The translations under genes were made by a program, and so were the position numbers. This document shows, one piece after another, positions 35,301 through 48,659 of a stretch of DNA of 64,000 nt. Source of the DNA: Lanius collurio (lineage: Eukaryota; Chordata; Aves; Passeriformes; Laniidae); assembly GCA_020086605.1 (NCBI GenBank), contig JACBWW010000045.1:3742749-3806748 (forward strand). Reading direction: 5' to 3'. Position 1 is the first letter of the stretch; each line of letters opens with the position of its first letter. The notes beneath the pieces are model-generated. The model was not told the DNA's origin, searched no databases, and saw only the letters and a list, made by a program, of their open reading frames with translations.

Positions 35301-38300
35301 TCTTGCACAAAGTATTTGTGCTGGAATAGTTGTGTAAATAATCTCGGTACACAAGGTCTGAAATATATTTTGTAGGAATTACAGGAGACTTAAAATGAAC
35401 CTGGGATTTCTCACTGGATTAAAAGGTGCTGGAATCCATCAGGAATTTAAATCCAGTGAGGGCTTTGAGCAGAACTGTTCTTCTTTGGGTGGGAGATCTG
35501 AGGTAATTAAGGAGCAAACAATCCTAGACTACTTAATTTTGTTTCTTTTAGATTGGCTGGATCCAGATACTCACCACAAGAAGAGATAAAAATAGAGGCT
35601 TTGTACTTAGGCTGATAGTGTGTGATAAGTCAATGGAGGGAGTGCTGGACAGCATCCAGCTGCCATTCTTTTTGTGGCTGAATTTCCTAAGCCTGATGGC
35701 TTTTGGCCGAGGTGTTTTAGTCTGTGGAAGGGTGGTACTGAGGTCAGGATGTCTGAGATGGGCACCTGCTGAGAGACCATTTGTAGATGGTTTTAGCATC
35801 AACAAGGAATCTAAAAATTCTGGTAATCTGTAGCCTTCATTTCCCAGCTCTTAGGCAGAGGCAGATTGGAAGAAGGTAATCTGCAGTAAGGATTTGGGTA
35901 TCTTTTTCTTTTCTGTGTCTGCACATGCTCAGGGCTTATCTTACCCAGCTGCTCATTGAGATGTTTTTCTTATCTCTCTACTGGGCAGTTTTCACTGAGT
36001 AATGATATGTGACAACAGATGGTAGATGGTGAATTGTTTTATGAACTGCTGGTCTTGCAAGGAGTCGAACGGGAAAGAGTTCTTCTAAAACTTAACAATT
36101 AGTAGGTACAGTAGAGGAGCCATCTCATTATTTGTCTTGGTGTTCAGAAAGTGTTAAGTCATTCAGGTTTACTCCCATGGGTTCCTTCTCTTGGTGGTTG
36201 GAGTGCTGGGTTTACATGGAGTGACCAGTTCTCTGTGCTGAGATAAGTGATGGGTGGTAAAATATCCAGCAGCCTTTCTTAACACAGTCAAATTGTGATG
36301 TCTTCTAAATGTGAGAGAATTTAAGCCAATCTTGACCTCTCTGATTACTGCCCATGCAGGGCACAGTGAGAGGAGAGGAGATGAGTGTTTCAATTACGGG
36401 TCTTGTGCTTTGTGAAGGAAAGGATTATACCCAAGTAAACAGCAGGAAAGTTAATACCTACTACTTTTTTCCTCCTTCTTTTGTTGTGACTTTTTTTTCT
36501 CTTATAATCATTCAAGGCAAAGACTATTTCAGTATTAATCAACTTAAATATTAAAACAATTATTGCACAGAACATTAAACTCTTATGCCATTCCTCTAGC
36601 ATAATCTCAAAGCAAATTCCTGTATCAGTGGTAATGTCTAGGCCAACTGTGACATTTAGGAGCAATGAGAGTTCTTAAAGAGAATGGTCGCAGCTATTGA
36701 TTTGTCTGCTAATTTCAACTTAATTTAGTCTAGAAATCCAGATGAATTCCTTTCTGTGGTCTTATTGTGGGTTGGGGTAATTGAATATTTTTGAAGAAAC
36801 ACATAGTCCTGTCATTGAGCTGAGGTTTTGGTAAATACTGAGAAATAGTAGGACATTTAAATATGCAAGGCTGCAGACTGTCAGTGTACATTATATGATG
36901 CACAGTTTCTGGAATTACGGGTAATATGGAATAAAGCTGTGTTTGTCAAATTTCCTTGACCTTCCCAAGTGTAATGTGAACATCTTTCTTCACCCAGATG
37001 TTTGAAACTCCAGTTTGATGAACAGAAAGCAGTAGTCTGTGCTTTCCATGGCAGTAGGGTGCCCACTGCCTCATGTCTTTCTCAGTGCCTAATAGTGCAA
37101 GAGCATGAAATGACACACTGAGCATATTTGTGTGGTCAATTTAACATATTCCCATAGCTCTCCTATTTCTTAAAAGTTATAATCTTTGATCTTGGTTTTT
37201 CAGAAATTGCTGAACTTGTGCTTTTGATGACTCAGAAATGTTAGAGAGGTCAACTTTCTTCATGGACCTGTGATTAGCTGTCCATGACTCAGTGTTGTTC
37301 AAGTTGGAATATGCAATGGTTTTCAAATGGCAGCTGTATGAAAGTGTTGTGGGAAAGTGTGTGGAAGAACCAGTGGAAATGCTGGGAGGGTGCATATCCC
37401 CCTTTAAACTGTGGAGGCTGTGCATAGCTTACTCTTGGAGTGTACATTCTCTCTTGATCATATTCTACATGTTTTAAGAGTCAGGAGAAGTAAGCAGGCA
37501 TTAAAATAATTAGTGATGCGTAAGAAGGTGGAGTTGGCATTTCAAAGCTGTACAGACATGTGGGTTAATACTTCTCTAGGAATTGCTCTGGTTTCTGCAG
37601 TCTCTGGAGTTGACAAATCCTTGTTGTCAGCCATGTATCATGGGAAGCACGGCTGGGGAAGGGTTAATCTCGTATTTTTCAAGTGGATTCTTTGGCCAGT
37701 TTTGTAGTTGGCAGGTTTTTATACCTGCAGAAGATATTTAGCATTGTTAGTAATATATCAGGACATTAATGTCTGCTTCTGGCAGTGGACAGCAGTAGTT
37801 TGGGGGTAGTGGGGGTGCCTAAACTGCATCCCCCTTTCTGAAGTGGGCTGGTACACTTGTCTTCTCTTCACTTGGCTGCTGAGCTTCAACCCTCTGCCAG
37901 CAAATAGGGGGAAATAGTAATGGGGCATATCAGTTCTGGATCTGTTTAAATATAAACAGATTGCCTGAGGGCTCTTTATGTAGTTACTTGAACTTAGAAA
38001 ACACTAATGTTAGATGTATCACAACTGGATCTTGTCTCTTTACCTTTGAGATCAGAGTCATATCTCTGTCTCTAAACCTGTACAGGCAGCCTGCTTGTAA
38101 AATTGTATATCTGAGTAGCTTTAAAGGATGTACGTGACCTGTTCTAGCATTTCCTAGCGGGGAGCAGCATGATTCCTAAGAAGGGATTGTTGGAAATTAT
38201 GTGGCAGAGTCTGTAGGACACACAGAAAGCAGTGGTGTGCCACTCTGTAGATTCAAGTGGCACTTTCATCTTGGAAACTATTGGGGGAAAAGTGAAGGAA

Positions 38301-40567
38301 TAGGAGCAAAGGTATCCAGGAGCATTGATCGTGTGATTTTTCTTTTTTTTTTTAACCTCCCAACACTGAAAAATTCTTATTTAATGGGGTAATAGATTCA
38401 CCTTGCGTAAGCATTTAAAGTTAATTAAAAAAACCCAAACAATTGGCCTATGAGTGAATGCATAATATGTAATATATATGTAATAATCTGGAAAAGTAAG
38501 GTATGTATTCCATAGTGAAGTTATTATGGGCTGGAACGTTGCTCAGATTCCCCTTTAGATGTTAAAAATTAATTTTTAGGAATGGAATAATTTTTTTGTA
38601 TGGCAAAATATAAACTTTAAAGGGAAGAGCCTTTCCCTATAGCATATTTTAAATAAATTTCCTCTAACTTGTTTTACTGAAGACAGTTGGAGCGATTAAG
38701 TCGTGAGTATAGGTAATATGAAAAGAATGCCTTCCAAGACCTCTTTGAGTTGGGCAGCTGCCCCAGAGGACTGGGAATCATTTCTTTAGACTGAACAGCC
38801 TTGGGTTGTTCCACAGTTGGTCAGGCAGGAGCTGCTTCCATTCCTGGTTGGGGCCCTTGGACACAGGTCTGTGCCTGGCAGGAGGAATTGGTTTGGCTTT
38901 CTTTGAATCCGTCTCACTTGATGCTGTGGAATGAGACTCATGTATCTCTTTTTAAGAGTTGCAGAACTGAGGTTGCATTTGATTCTGGAAATCAAAGCAT
39001 TTTTTAACAAATGAAAATTCCCAGAAGCGTATTTTGCCTGGACAATATGATATGAAATGGATTGTTGCATGAGAAATTACTATTTTTTAATTCTATTTTT
39101 TCTGTACACGCACTCTGTTTATACTGTGTATGTATAACTCATAAACTAAATTTTCAAAAAGAATGTTCACTAATCATAACTAAGTATTGTATTTGTATTT
39201 CTATGGCACTAGGTGTTGTGGTAATCTCAGGAATTCCCTAAGGTGTTAATTCTCCTGGGTACTGGATGTTAAACTGCTCTAATAGTTTATGAATCTCAGA
39301 TTTTGATTTTCAGGTGAAAAAAGCATCAAGAGCAGATATATCCCCAGGACCCCCTGAAATTCTCTTGGTTACTGGGGCAAGATGAATATTGCAGTGGCTG
39401 GTTTGGAAAACTTCAGCCAGAGTCACTCAAGGTCAAAGGAAAGTTGGACACATCCAAGAAGCAAAATCTAGAGAGGCACCTCTTCCCCATACCCTGAAAA
39501 TATAGCAGTGTAGAAGCTGCAGCTTTACAGAACTCTGTAGTAGTAACTCTATTTTATTATGGGATGAAGGTGAAAAATACTTTGCAGATTTTTCCCTTTA
39601 TGTTTTCATCATAACAGCAGCCTTAAATTTTTCTATAGGAAAAAAAATTGAGGCTTTTTATCTCTTTATTATCCTAGCACCAACAGTCTATAGCTGGGGG
39701 TTTCTTCTTTTTCAATCCCTGTTACACTTGAGAATCAAAGTGTGAAGTATAAAAGATTGATAAATTCAGTCTCTGGATCTTTGTCCTAAATGAATTTATC
39801 TTTTCAGAGGTTTATATGCAAACTCAACTGGAATTAAGATTTTAAAAATCCAAACAAGCTGAGCTTGTCACATCTATGGTTATGTAATAATAGGACTTTA
39901 CTTCTTGATATTACAGCAACAAACTCCTGGTTTATTCCTAGAACAGGCAGATCATCTTTCTCAGTATAGTCTGATTTTATCATTTATAGTTCTGTGAATA
40001 TCCCATATAATTTGCACTTTGCAGATAATGTAGACTTCTGAAGATTTTCATCCTGGAATTTGTATTTTCTTTTTGTGGTAAGAAGCAGAGAACTAGGGAA
40101 CAACCCTCTCATCATTTATGTATCACGACCCAGCATCTCAGAGCCTTGGGCTATTATTTCAAAATCCAATATATTCAAACTTTGGCCTCAGAGAGCAGTA
40201 GGATCAGTACACAAGAACAATAGAGTGATAAATATAGATTTTTCATTAAGGAAAAGACTATATCCTGTCATTTTTGAATCAGTGTTGGAAGGAGGATCTG
40301 AGAATTCATAGCCTATAGGCTTGGGTGGGTTTTTTTTTGTTCCAAAAAAGGACTTTCACCAGCCTTTTCATGTTGCTGCGAGCGAGGCACTGCGGACACA
40401 CAGAAATAAAATTTTAATATATGCTAAAGGAGGGATCCACTCGCACTGTGACAGTAATTGAATGCAAGTCAGCTTTGAGCCGTGCGTAATGAGTGGCGGG
40501 ATGTGGAGCTCTGCTCCTTCCCAGGGCTGGGTCGCCGCAGATCCAGGTGCAGGGCTTTGGCTTGGGG
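29347..40567 (+). other. DACH2: DACH2 intron 1 segment, AT-rich non-coding
   Basis: About 11 kb with no recognisable exon, RNA gene or clear repeat. A GC-richer patch at 30590-30830 has overlapping frames on both strands without protein similarity. The block at 33430-33660 looks like conserved regulatory DNA and is listed separately. The remainder is AT-rich with short homopolymer runs such as the T run at 38342-38353. Confidence 0.65.
33430..33660. promoter_or_regulatory. Candidate conserved non-coding element with POU octamer and homeodomain sites
   Basis: The stretch contains a perfect POU octamer ATGCAAAT (33596-33603) directly after TTATGATTAAATT, and a palindromic homeodomain site CTAATTAG (33637-33644) preceded by CTAATCATC. 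Further ATTA words occur at 33430-33445 and 33500-33515. This density of intact developmental transcription-factor words in non-repetitive DNA suggests an enhancer. It is inference from motif content; conservation was not tested. Confidence 0.42.
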
Positions 40568-41602
40568 TGAGCTGCGCCTCCAGGAGCTGGGCTGCGCCTC
40601 AGGATGCGCCTCCAGGAGCTGGGCTGTGCCTCCAGGAGCTGGGCTGCACCTCAGGATGCGCCTCCAGGATCTGGGCTGCGCCTCAGGATGTGCCTTCAGG
40701 ATCTGGGCTGCACCTAAGGATGCGCCTGCAGGAGCTGGGCTGCACCTAAGGATGCGCCTCCAGGAGCTGGGCTGCGCCTCAGGATGCACCTCAGGAGCTG
40801 GGCTGCGCCTCAGGATGCAACTCAGGATACGCCTCAGGAGTTGGGCTGTGCCTTCGGGATGCACCTCAGGATGCCCCTCCAGGAGCTGGGCTGCGCCTCC
40901 AGGATGCACCTCAGGAGCTGGGCTGCGCCTCCAGGAGCTGGGCTGCGCCTCAGGATGCACCTCCAGGAGTTGGGCTGCACCTCCAGGAGCTGGGCTGCAC
41001 CTCCAGGATGCACCTCCAGGAGTTGGGCTGCACCTCCAGGATGCACCTCCAGGAGTTGGGCTGCACCTCCAGGATGCACCTCCAGGAGTTGGGCTGCACC
41101 TCCAGGATGCACCTCCAGGAGCTGGGCTGCGCCACCAGGATGCACCTCAGGAGCTGGGCTGTGCCTTCGGGATGCACCTCAGGATGCCCCTCCAGGAGCT
41201 GGGCTGCGCCTCCAGGATGCACCTCAGGAGCTGGGCTGCGCCTCCGGATGCACCTCAGGAGCTGGGCTGCGCCTCCAGGAGTTGGGCTGCGCCTCCAGGA
41301 GTTGGGCTGCGCCTCCAGGAGCTGGGCTGCGCCTCAGGATGCGCCTCCAGGAGCTGGGCTGTGCCTCAGGATGCACCTCAGGAGCTGGCCTGGGCCTCAG
41401 GAGCTGGACTGCACCTCAGGATGCATGTCAGGAGCTGGGCTGTACCTCCAGGAGCTGGGCTGCACCTAAGGATGCGCCTCCAGGAGCTGGGCTGCGCCTC
41501 AGGAGTTGGGCTGCACCTCAGGCTGCGCCTCAGGAGTTGGGCTGCGCCTAAGGATGCACCTCAGGAGCTGGGCTGGGCCTCAGGAGCTGGGCTGGGCCTC
41601 CC
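40568..41602 (+). repeat. GC-rich minisatellite with 20- and 13-bp monomers and 33-bp higher-order unit
   Basis: About 1.03 kb of contiguous tandem repeat inside AT-rich intron. There are two monomer types. One of 20 bp reads AGGAGCTGGGCTGCGCCTCC with C/T variation, and one of 13 bp reads AGGATGCACCTCC; shortened variants ending CTCA also occur. In the central part the two alternate as an exact 33-bp dimer with starts at 41005, 41038, 41071, 41104 and 41137. A 101-bp block at 40832-40932 recurs at 41145-41245 with one difference. The strand is strongly G-rich in GGAGCTGGGCTG. Stop codons are absent from several frames on both strands, so open frames of up to 384 codons (40482-41636 plus) cover it, but there is no sign that they are translated. 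Confidence 0.96.
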
Positions 41603-42639
41603 CACTGCAAAGAAATTCGCTTTTGTAGTCACATGATGCACAGAAAAGCACAGAAAGCCCGGACTTCTAGGACAAAAGTTGGGCTCCTGGATGGATGGCA
41701 TATGCTTTTAGGCATCTCCTGGATGAATGTCCATATGGATGTGGAAGCACACCACCCCCATGGAGGAGGGGGATCTGCTTAAGGCCTAGAAATTGCTGAG
41801 CTCCTCAGAGCTGTTAACACATGTTATATTCTGGGAGGCTTTCTGATTCTAGGAATGCTTCTGCTCTTCATTTGAACAGATTTTCACTCAATTTCCTTAA
41901 ATAGAGCAGCTGTGATAGTGTACAAACAGTCAAAATTTATGCTGAAAAGTAATTCTTGTGCTGTTTGTTTCATTCTCAAGGAAACAATTTATGTTCTCGT
42001 TTTGAACCTAACAGTCTGATGCTTATTACTGGAGAGTGCACCAAACAGTGAAAAGTTTTGGTTTGTGCAGTAAATGTAAGAAACCTGTGATTTTTTGCTG
42101 GGCTCAGATGCCCCAAAAGCATGTTTGACCTCATCTGTCACTATGTGTGTACCTATTTAACCACACATACTTCAGATTTGAACGTAAACAGCAATGCTGG
42201 GGAGGGCTTGGGATGGACTTTGTATGTATGTGGAGATTATATATAGCTGTTGTACCTTTTGGAAGTTTACAGAGGAGACCTGTGTTTGATTTGGTGGGAG
42301 GGAGGGCGGAGGTGGGATGATAAATTATGGCCTCACTTTCCAAGCCCTGACAGGGAGATGCTTTATTCTGTATTGTTATCAATGAGAAAATAAAATTACA
42401 AAAATAATATTATTTCTAAAGTTTTCTGCTTGCTTTTAGCTGACAGGTCTCAAAGTGGATATAGCTTTTTCCACCTGCAATCAAATGTAATAAACCATCT
42501 TCACTGCAGAAGTCAAATTCCTGGAAAAAAAAAGAAGTTGGAAGCTCACACTTACACCATAAAACCTTGTTTATTGCGCCCATCAGTCTTGGAAGATATG
42601 CCCCACAATGGGGTTTGGTAAAGCCATTACAAGGTGCCG

Positions 42640-42930
42640 TATGAGTTCCATTTGCCTACAGTAAATAGAATGTCAGAAGTGTCAGGGGGAAATAAATATC
42701 GGGCTGGTTAAAAGGGAGCAGAGATGGCTCAAAGCATCATTGAGAGGATTGATTTATCTGGCATGCTGTAATGACTGCAGATGTGGATCTGTTATTCTAG
42801 ATGAGCAATGAATTTGATGAGCTGATAACACAGGGCCAGAGAGGCCTGGTTTTAATTACTGATGAGGAATTTATTTGTGAAGCACTGTGATTTACTGAGG
42901 GTTTGTTCTGTTATTGACAGGTGACCTTGG
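42640..42930. promoter_or_regulatory. Candidate conserved non-coding element
   Basis: Non-repetitive sequence with many intact developmental-factor words, including AGCATCATTGAGAGGATTGATTT, CTGTAATGACTGCAGATGTG, GAGCAATGAATTTGATGAGC, GGTTTTAATTACTGATGAG and a TGACAGGTGACC near its end (TGACAG is a MEIS/TGIF core, CAGGTG an E-box). Texture and motif density differ from the surrounding T-rich sequence. Assigned by appearance only. Confidence 0.35.
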
Positions 42931-45900
42931 GGCTTTTCTCTTTTGATGAATTAAAAAAGCAGCATTTTTTAAAGGAAAACTGTTTTATCAGTACTGTGAA
43001 TACAGCGAGGTCATTTTAGATAGAGTATTGTCTTTCAAACCATCTTTATATATAATTATTTTTTGCAGCAGTTGTTAATTGCCTCTCTCATTGAGATTGT
43101 TGTGTATGCTACACTTGCTGCTTGAGAGACACTAATTCTGGTGCAGATTGTTGCTAGCAAGAATATGTTGAGCAGAACTTTGTGGTAAAGATCTTAAAGC
43201 AAATAACAAAAGTCAAATTAACCAAGTGTATATTACTGGGTCGTTCAGCTTTTCAGCTGCATATCTTACCCTGCATGTATTAACTTTACTGTTCTGATTT
43301 TCCTTTGAGACCACCAAGGGGAAAAAGTAGAAAGAATTAAAAGGCTTTTTGTTTGTTTATCTGTCTGCTTGGGTTTATTTTATTTAGTAAACATATTGTG
43401 TTAATTATTTTAAGCAGCCATTTGTTTGAAATTGTGTCCATCAGGATACACTCTTTTGTTAGGCAAAAAGTTACTGACATCCCTGTTATTTTTATACACT
43501 TTACTTCATTTTCTCCCATAGAGTATAGTTTTCTTTTTGCTCTCTACATACAATGGAAATTTTACTTTTGACTTCTGTGCTTATGCTCTTCGTTCTGTGC
43601 TGCCCTTGCAAATTAATATCAGGGTAAATCAAACTGCTTTCTGTCTGAACTGTGTGCTGGTACAGTAGATGTTTTCCAGTTTGTAGAAACTATTTGCTCT
43701 TAATTTTTTTTTTTTTTTTTAACAAAGCAGGAATTCATTTGGACTCAGCATTTTGTAGATGATGTCTTGATGAATGTATCTATGGTTCTGGACATGGAGG
43801 AAGGGTGAGAAGAATTAGGGAGAAAGAAGAGAAGAATGTTCCTTCATTTTTTATGTGAAGACATAACTTCTGGAGATATTAGAGAAGGGAACAAAGATCA
43901 CTTGATTTAATGCAGAATGACAAAACCCAAACCAAACCCACCAAAACTCCCTTTGAAGCAAACACCTCCCCTTTTCCCCCGCCCCATAGTGCAGTTTTGT
44001 TCCCTTGCTTTCCCTTGCTTTTTCTGTGGGATTTTCCATGGAAAGGGAGCAGTTAGCTAATCTTGAATAACGTGTCTCTTATTATAAACACTCGGTGTTT
44101 AGCTCTAGGGATAGTATTTCAATTAAATGCATCTGACAATTTTAGATCTACTCATGACTTAAATATTGCAGTTAAGCAAACTGCAGTTAATAAGAGTATT
44201 AAAAAGTGTTGTGTTTTACTGATTTACTGGTTTTAGGTCTTTCTTGGTATAACCAATGTGTTTTTTTAAACCAATTAAGCATATTTCACCCATAAAGATG
44301 AATATTTACTTACGTAACAACAAAAATCTGTCTCTACTTTTTTTTTGTGGGACTCAGTTCAGAATATTATGTAGGACTTTCCTGATACAAATAAAGTGAA
44401 GAGATATCTATTGCATGAGTTTTCATCGAGGGTTTGGGTATTTCTGTACAATAATTGCCAGCCCAAATTTTGGTCTGGTAGGTGACCTGCAGCTGCTGAG
44501 GCCACTTGATTTTTGTCATTGATTATGTGCAGCAGGAGATGGCTGCAGGCCACAATTCAAAGCAATTGCAAGTCTATTTATAAAATTTGGGGTTTTTAAA
44601 ATCACTTCTAACGTAGCATCTTAACATGCACAGTAAATATAACAGAGTTAACAGACTTGGAATTTTTTTAGCTTCTGTGGGACTGGGCTGAACTTGGAAA
44701 CAATGCTCCAGAAGACACATTCCTTATTGCTGCTTTCCCGAGTGCCAATCTGTGTTTTGTGTCACTGTAACTAGCAAGGATGGAAGGGACAAATAAGCTG
44801 TTGAATAGGAACTCTGCTTGTTTCGAACAGGGTTTACTTTTTTTTTTTTTCTCCCTCATGGATAATTAATGTAGTTCTTATTTTAAGGTTACAGTCTGCT
44901 GCTGACTTGCTTCTTGCTCGTGTGGGAAGGATCTGTGGTAGTTGCGTGTGTGAAAATAATTTCTTGTACAAAGTTTGCATTATAAATTAGCCGTGATTTT
45001 TCCTAATTTCATGCCCTTGTGTGAAAGCCATTTTACTCTGTATCCTGTGATTCCAAGCTGTTGGTATGAGGGAGTTGGTGCCTTAACTTGCCTTTCATCC
45101 CTGCGTGGCCACTTTGTGATTAGTGTTAATGCCTCCAGCTCCATTGTCTGGATTTACTGATGCCGTCAGGAGGGAGTGCAACTTGTGAATTCCAGCCTGC
45201 TACAGGGAGCTGTCTTTGGAGAGGAAAGTGCAGCCTTGGGTCTGACCTGGAGTGGCAGTTCAGGCAGTGCTGTGTTTCCATTTCTGGGCGTGCTGGTGTG
45301 ACACTGAGATGACCCCATGCTGCAGCTTGTCACTAAAATCTCGTGGCCTCCCTGAGCTCCCGGTGCTCTGGGCTCCAGAAAGGGACACTGAACTTGTGCA
45401 TCTGTAGCTGTAGAGGTAGAGGGGCATCTGCTGAGTGCTCTCTTTCTGGGATATGCAGCAATATCCAAACTTAACTACCTAAATCACCTCTGCTGTCACT
45501 GCACTGCGATGTGCAGCGTGCAGCAGAGATGCAGTAGAGGGCCTGTGAGGCAGATGATCAAAGTTATGTGGAATAGGAATGTCTCTGTAGCAGTACCATA
45601 CTTCAGGACAGTCTGTAAATAGACATCAAGGCTTTATTATGAATTAGAATTTTTTTTTCAAAAATCTTTTGTTTGCTCTTTGATTTGAGCATGTGTAACA
45701 TTGTATTTTGTTACATGATTTTTCTGATGTTTTTATGCAATCACATACATGTGTGTGTATATAAATACCTCCTAAAAGCAGTCTGGAGATGTAAAATGTT
45801 TGGGACTTTTGGAATGTTTAGCTCACAAACACTGAGGTTTTGCCTGGAGCAAGGTGGATCATGGTGCTGTCTGTGCCTCAGCGCTTGCATGCAGGCAAGT

Positions 45901-48659
45901 GGAGTGAATTACTGCCTCTGTCCTCATTAATGCAGAAGCCTCGGAACAGGAATTAAGACATGTCAGGTGTGTTGAAGCTGGAGCTGTTAAAGGGTGTGTA
46001 ACTGTTGCTACCTGCCAGGTTGCACAGTGCACTGAAAGGCAAACAGCCAGTCTGTTCCAGGGCAAGTTATTCCTGGCTGTCCCTTCCTCCTGTGGGATAG
46101 AACACTATTTCAATTTAACAGTTCTCAGTAGTTGTATGAAAACTGTGAAGCTGGAAGCAAATGGTATTTTCTCCTGTTGAGAGTGGTGAGAGTTTAGGTA
46201 GTTGGAATGAAAAGTACTGATGCAGCTTAATTGAGATAGCAAATGATGTCCTACAGAGCCGGGTGGCACAAAGGTGAAAAGTCTACATCTAAATAAATGT
46301 CAGGGAAAGGATTAAGTGTTCATTTGAAGATGTGTATAGCAGTACTTCCTTTAAAGGGCTGCAATTAATTTTGCAGTGTTAACTTTTTGACCATATGACA
46401 GTGCAGCAAGGCACAAACATTCTAATTTAGTGTGGTGCCACGTGCTCCAAAAGAGCTGAGCTGTCCTGTTGCATAAAGCTGGTTCTGGACTGGCTCTGAA
46501 GTTACTGGTGCCTTATGAAATCCACAGTTGTGTAGAACAGAGCAAGTATGTCTCATGTCTGCAGAGTTTTACTATTTACTAAGTTTACTGAGAGGAAAAC
46601 TTGTCTCTTCTGTTTCTGTCAAGATTTTTGGTGACTTCTGAGAGAGGTGTAATTGGAAGAGGGTGCAGGAATGCTGCTTGCTTTCCAGCAGTACGTGGTG
46701 TCCTGCTGTGTTTTATTGCTCTGTAGGTAGTTGTTTTGTAGAAATTCCCAAATATTTTTATTTTCATAGTTAATAAAATTAGATACATTCTGCACTCAGG
46801 CTGGAGCTCCTTTCCTCTTTCTGTTGAAGGTATTTTCTTGACTTGAGGTCCTGATCAAGTTCTCCTCTCATGGGATCTCTGTTTTTAAATATTATAGAGT
46901 CCTGTGCGTTCCACAGAGGTGCAGACATGCAGTTGGTGTTTTTTCTTGGTATTTGGATTGATAATTGATGTTAGAAGTTTTGTGAGATCACTTATCCCTT
47001 CCAGTGTCTCTGTATTTAAAACAAAAAGAAAAGCCATGCCTTAGTGACTGTAACTTAGTGTTGAGGGGACATAAATGAACATTCTAGAAGGTGCTGAGTG
47101 CCTGTGTTTGCCATTCTGATGTTTCTCCCTGCGAAGTTTGTATTTACAGATTTTTCTAAACCTGTCACATGAAAATGAATTATAATTGTATTAGGATTTA
47201 TTTATCAAGCTATTTTACCAAGCATACCTCCAACAAGGTATAGTATAATATGGTGTTCATTTACATAATTTGGAAGTGAGTAGTAAAACATGCAGCTTTG
47301 CAGAGTTATCTTCAAACTCAGATTATTGGCATCACCAGTAACAGCTCAGATGGGATAAAGCAGCTCTGTTTATAGACACTCTCACACTCAACATAATCTC
47401 ATGTTCCAAGTTTTTTGTCACTACATAAAAAGTAATTTTTGGCTTCTATCATTACTTTTAAGTAATTTTTTTCCTGTGCCATGATGAAATAAATATCAGT
47501 GGATTAGTTAGTCTTTGTCTTTTCTTCGAAGAGGAAAAGTCCAAATTTCAGGAACAGTTTTGATACCTTGCTGGAAGAGAAAACACAGAAATCTATTCCT
47601 TTGCTTTCCGAGCTCGTGGTGTTAGTATTTGAGCAGATACTGGATATTTGTGGAAATATCTGTAAGTCTTGAAGGTTTCACAACTTCCATCACAAAACCG
47701 TGTTACTATGGAAAAGTGGCGTTCACTCTTTTGACAAGTGTGACACTTAACGAGGAATAAAAATAATACAAACCACATAATACACAAACTGAGGAGGGAG
47801 TTGTCTGTGCAGACAGTTTGTTGACACTTTGTTGGAAAAGATCTCTCTGATCTGTTTGTTGGGAAGGATCAAGAATACATCGGAATTGGACAGGGTTGTG
47901 AACGTTTTGTGGGGATGTTGCTACATATACATACGTTCTAAATTGGGGCAGAGCTGTTACGGGCTCGGGGCCTTCATGTTGAACAGAGAGACTGTCCAGG
48001 CCTGGGGAAATGCCACCAGCTTGTTAGGAAAAAAGCAAAATCCAACACTTGAGCACTTTTTTAGAATGAATATCTTTCTTCGCAGCTTTCCGTGGAGATG
48101 CTAAATGTAAGGTGTGCAGCTCTTTACAAACTGGAAAAAATAGAATGTGTCTTTATTTTTTTTCTTGTTAAGATTGTTTTCCAAACATGGATGCAGCGAG
48201 ACAAAAATGTGCAGCTTTTTCTTGGCGTAGGCTGTCAGAAATGACACTCAGGAAGGTTTATTTCTGCAAAATATAAAAATGTACTCATAATTGATGCTTT
48301 TTTCTTCCCCCCGCCCCGTGTTTAGAGATGGCTGTAGTGCAGTTGAGCATTTGGTGCTTCCCCCCACCCTTTGGTAGAGGTTTGGGGGCAGAGCATCAGT
48401 TGTTTGCGTGTAGTGTCGGGTGGGCTCTGGTGCACCTCGTGCTCGGAATCGCCCGGGAGATCCATCCTTTGTTGTCCCCTCCCTGCTCACTGCTCTGGGT
48501 TTAGGGCTCCAAGCCAGCCCAGCTCACTGTGGATGTTGTTTTGGAGTCTTTTGAATGTGGATGTGAAGCAGTTTGTCTGTCCTTTGCTTCGCAAGAATTC
48601 TCTTCTTAAAAAACAAAGCTGTGGCTATGAAGTAGCCTATTTGTCCTAAAACTTATGAA

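Noticed and set aside
40568..41602. Tandem array considered as a CRISPR array
   Set aside because: Repeats are contiguous with no unique spacers, the monomers vary, and the genome is a vertebrate; it is a minisatellite.
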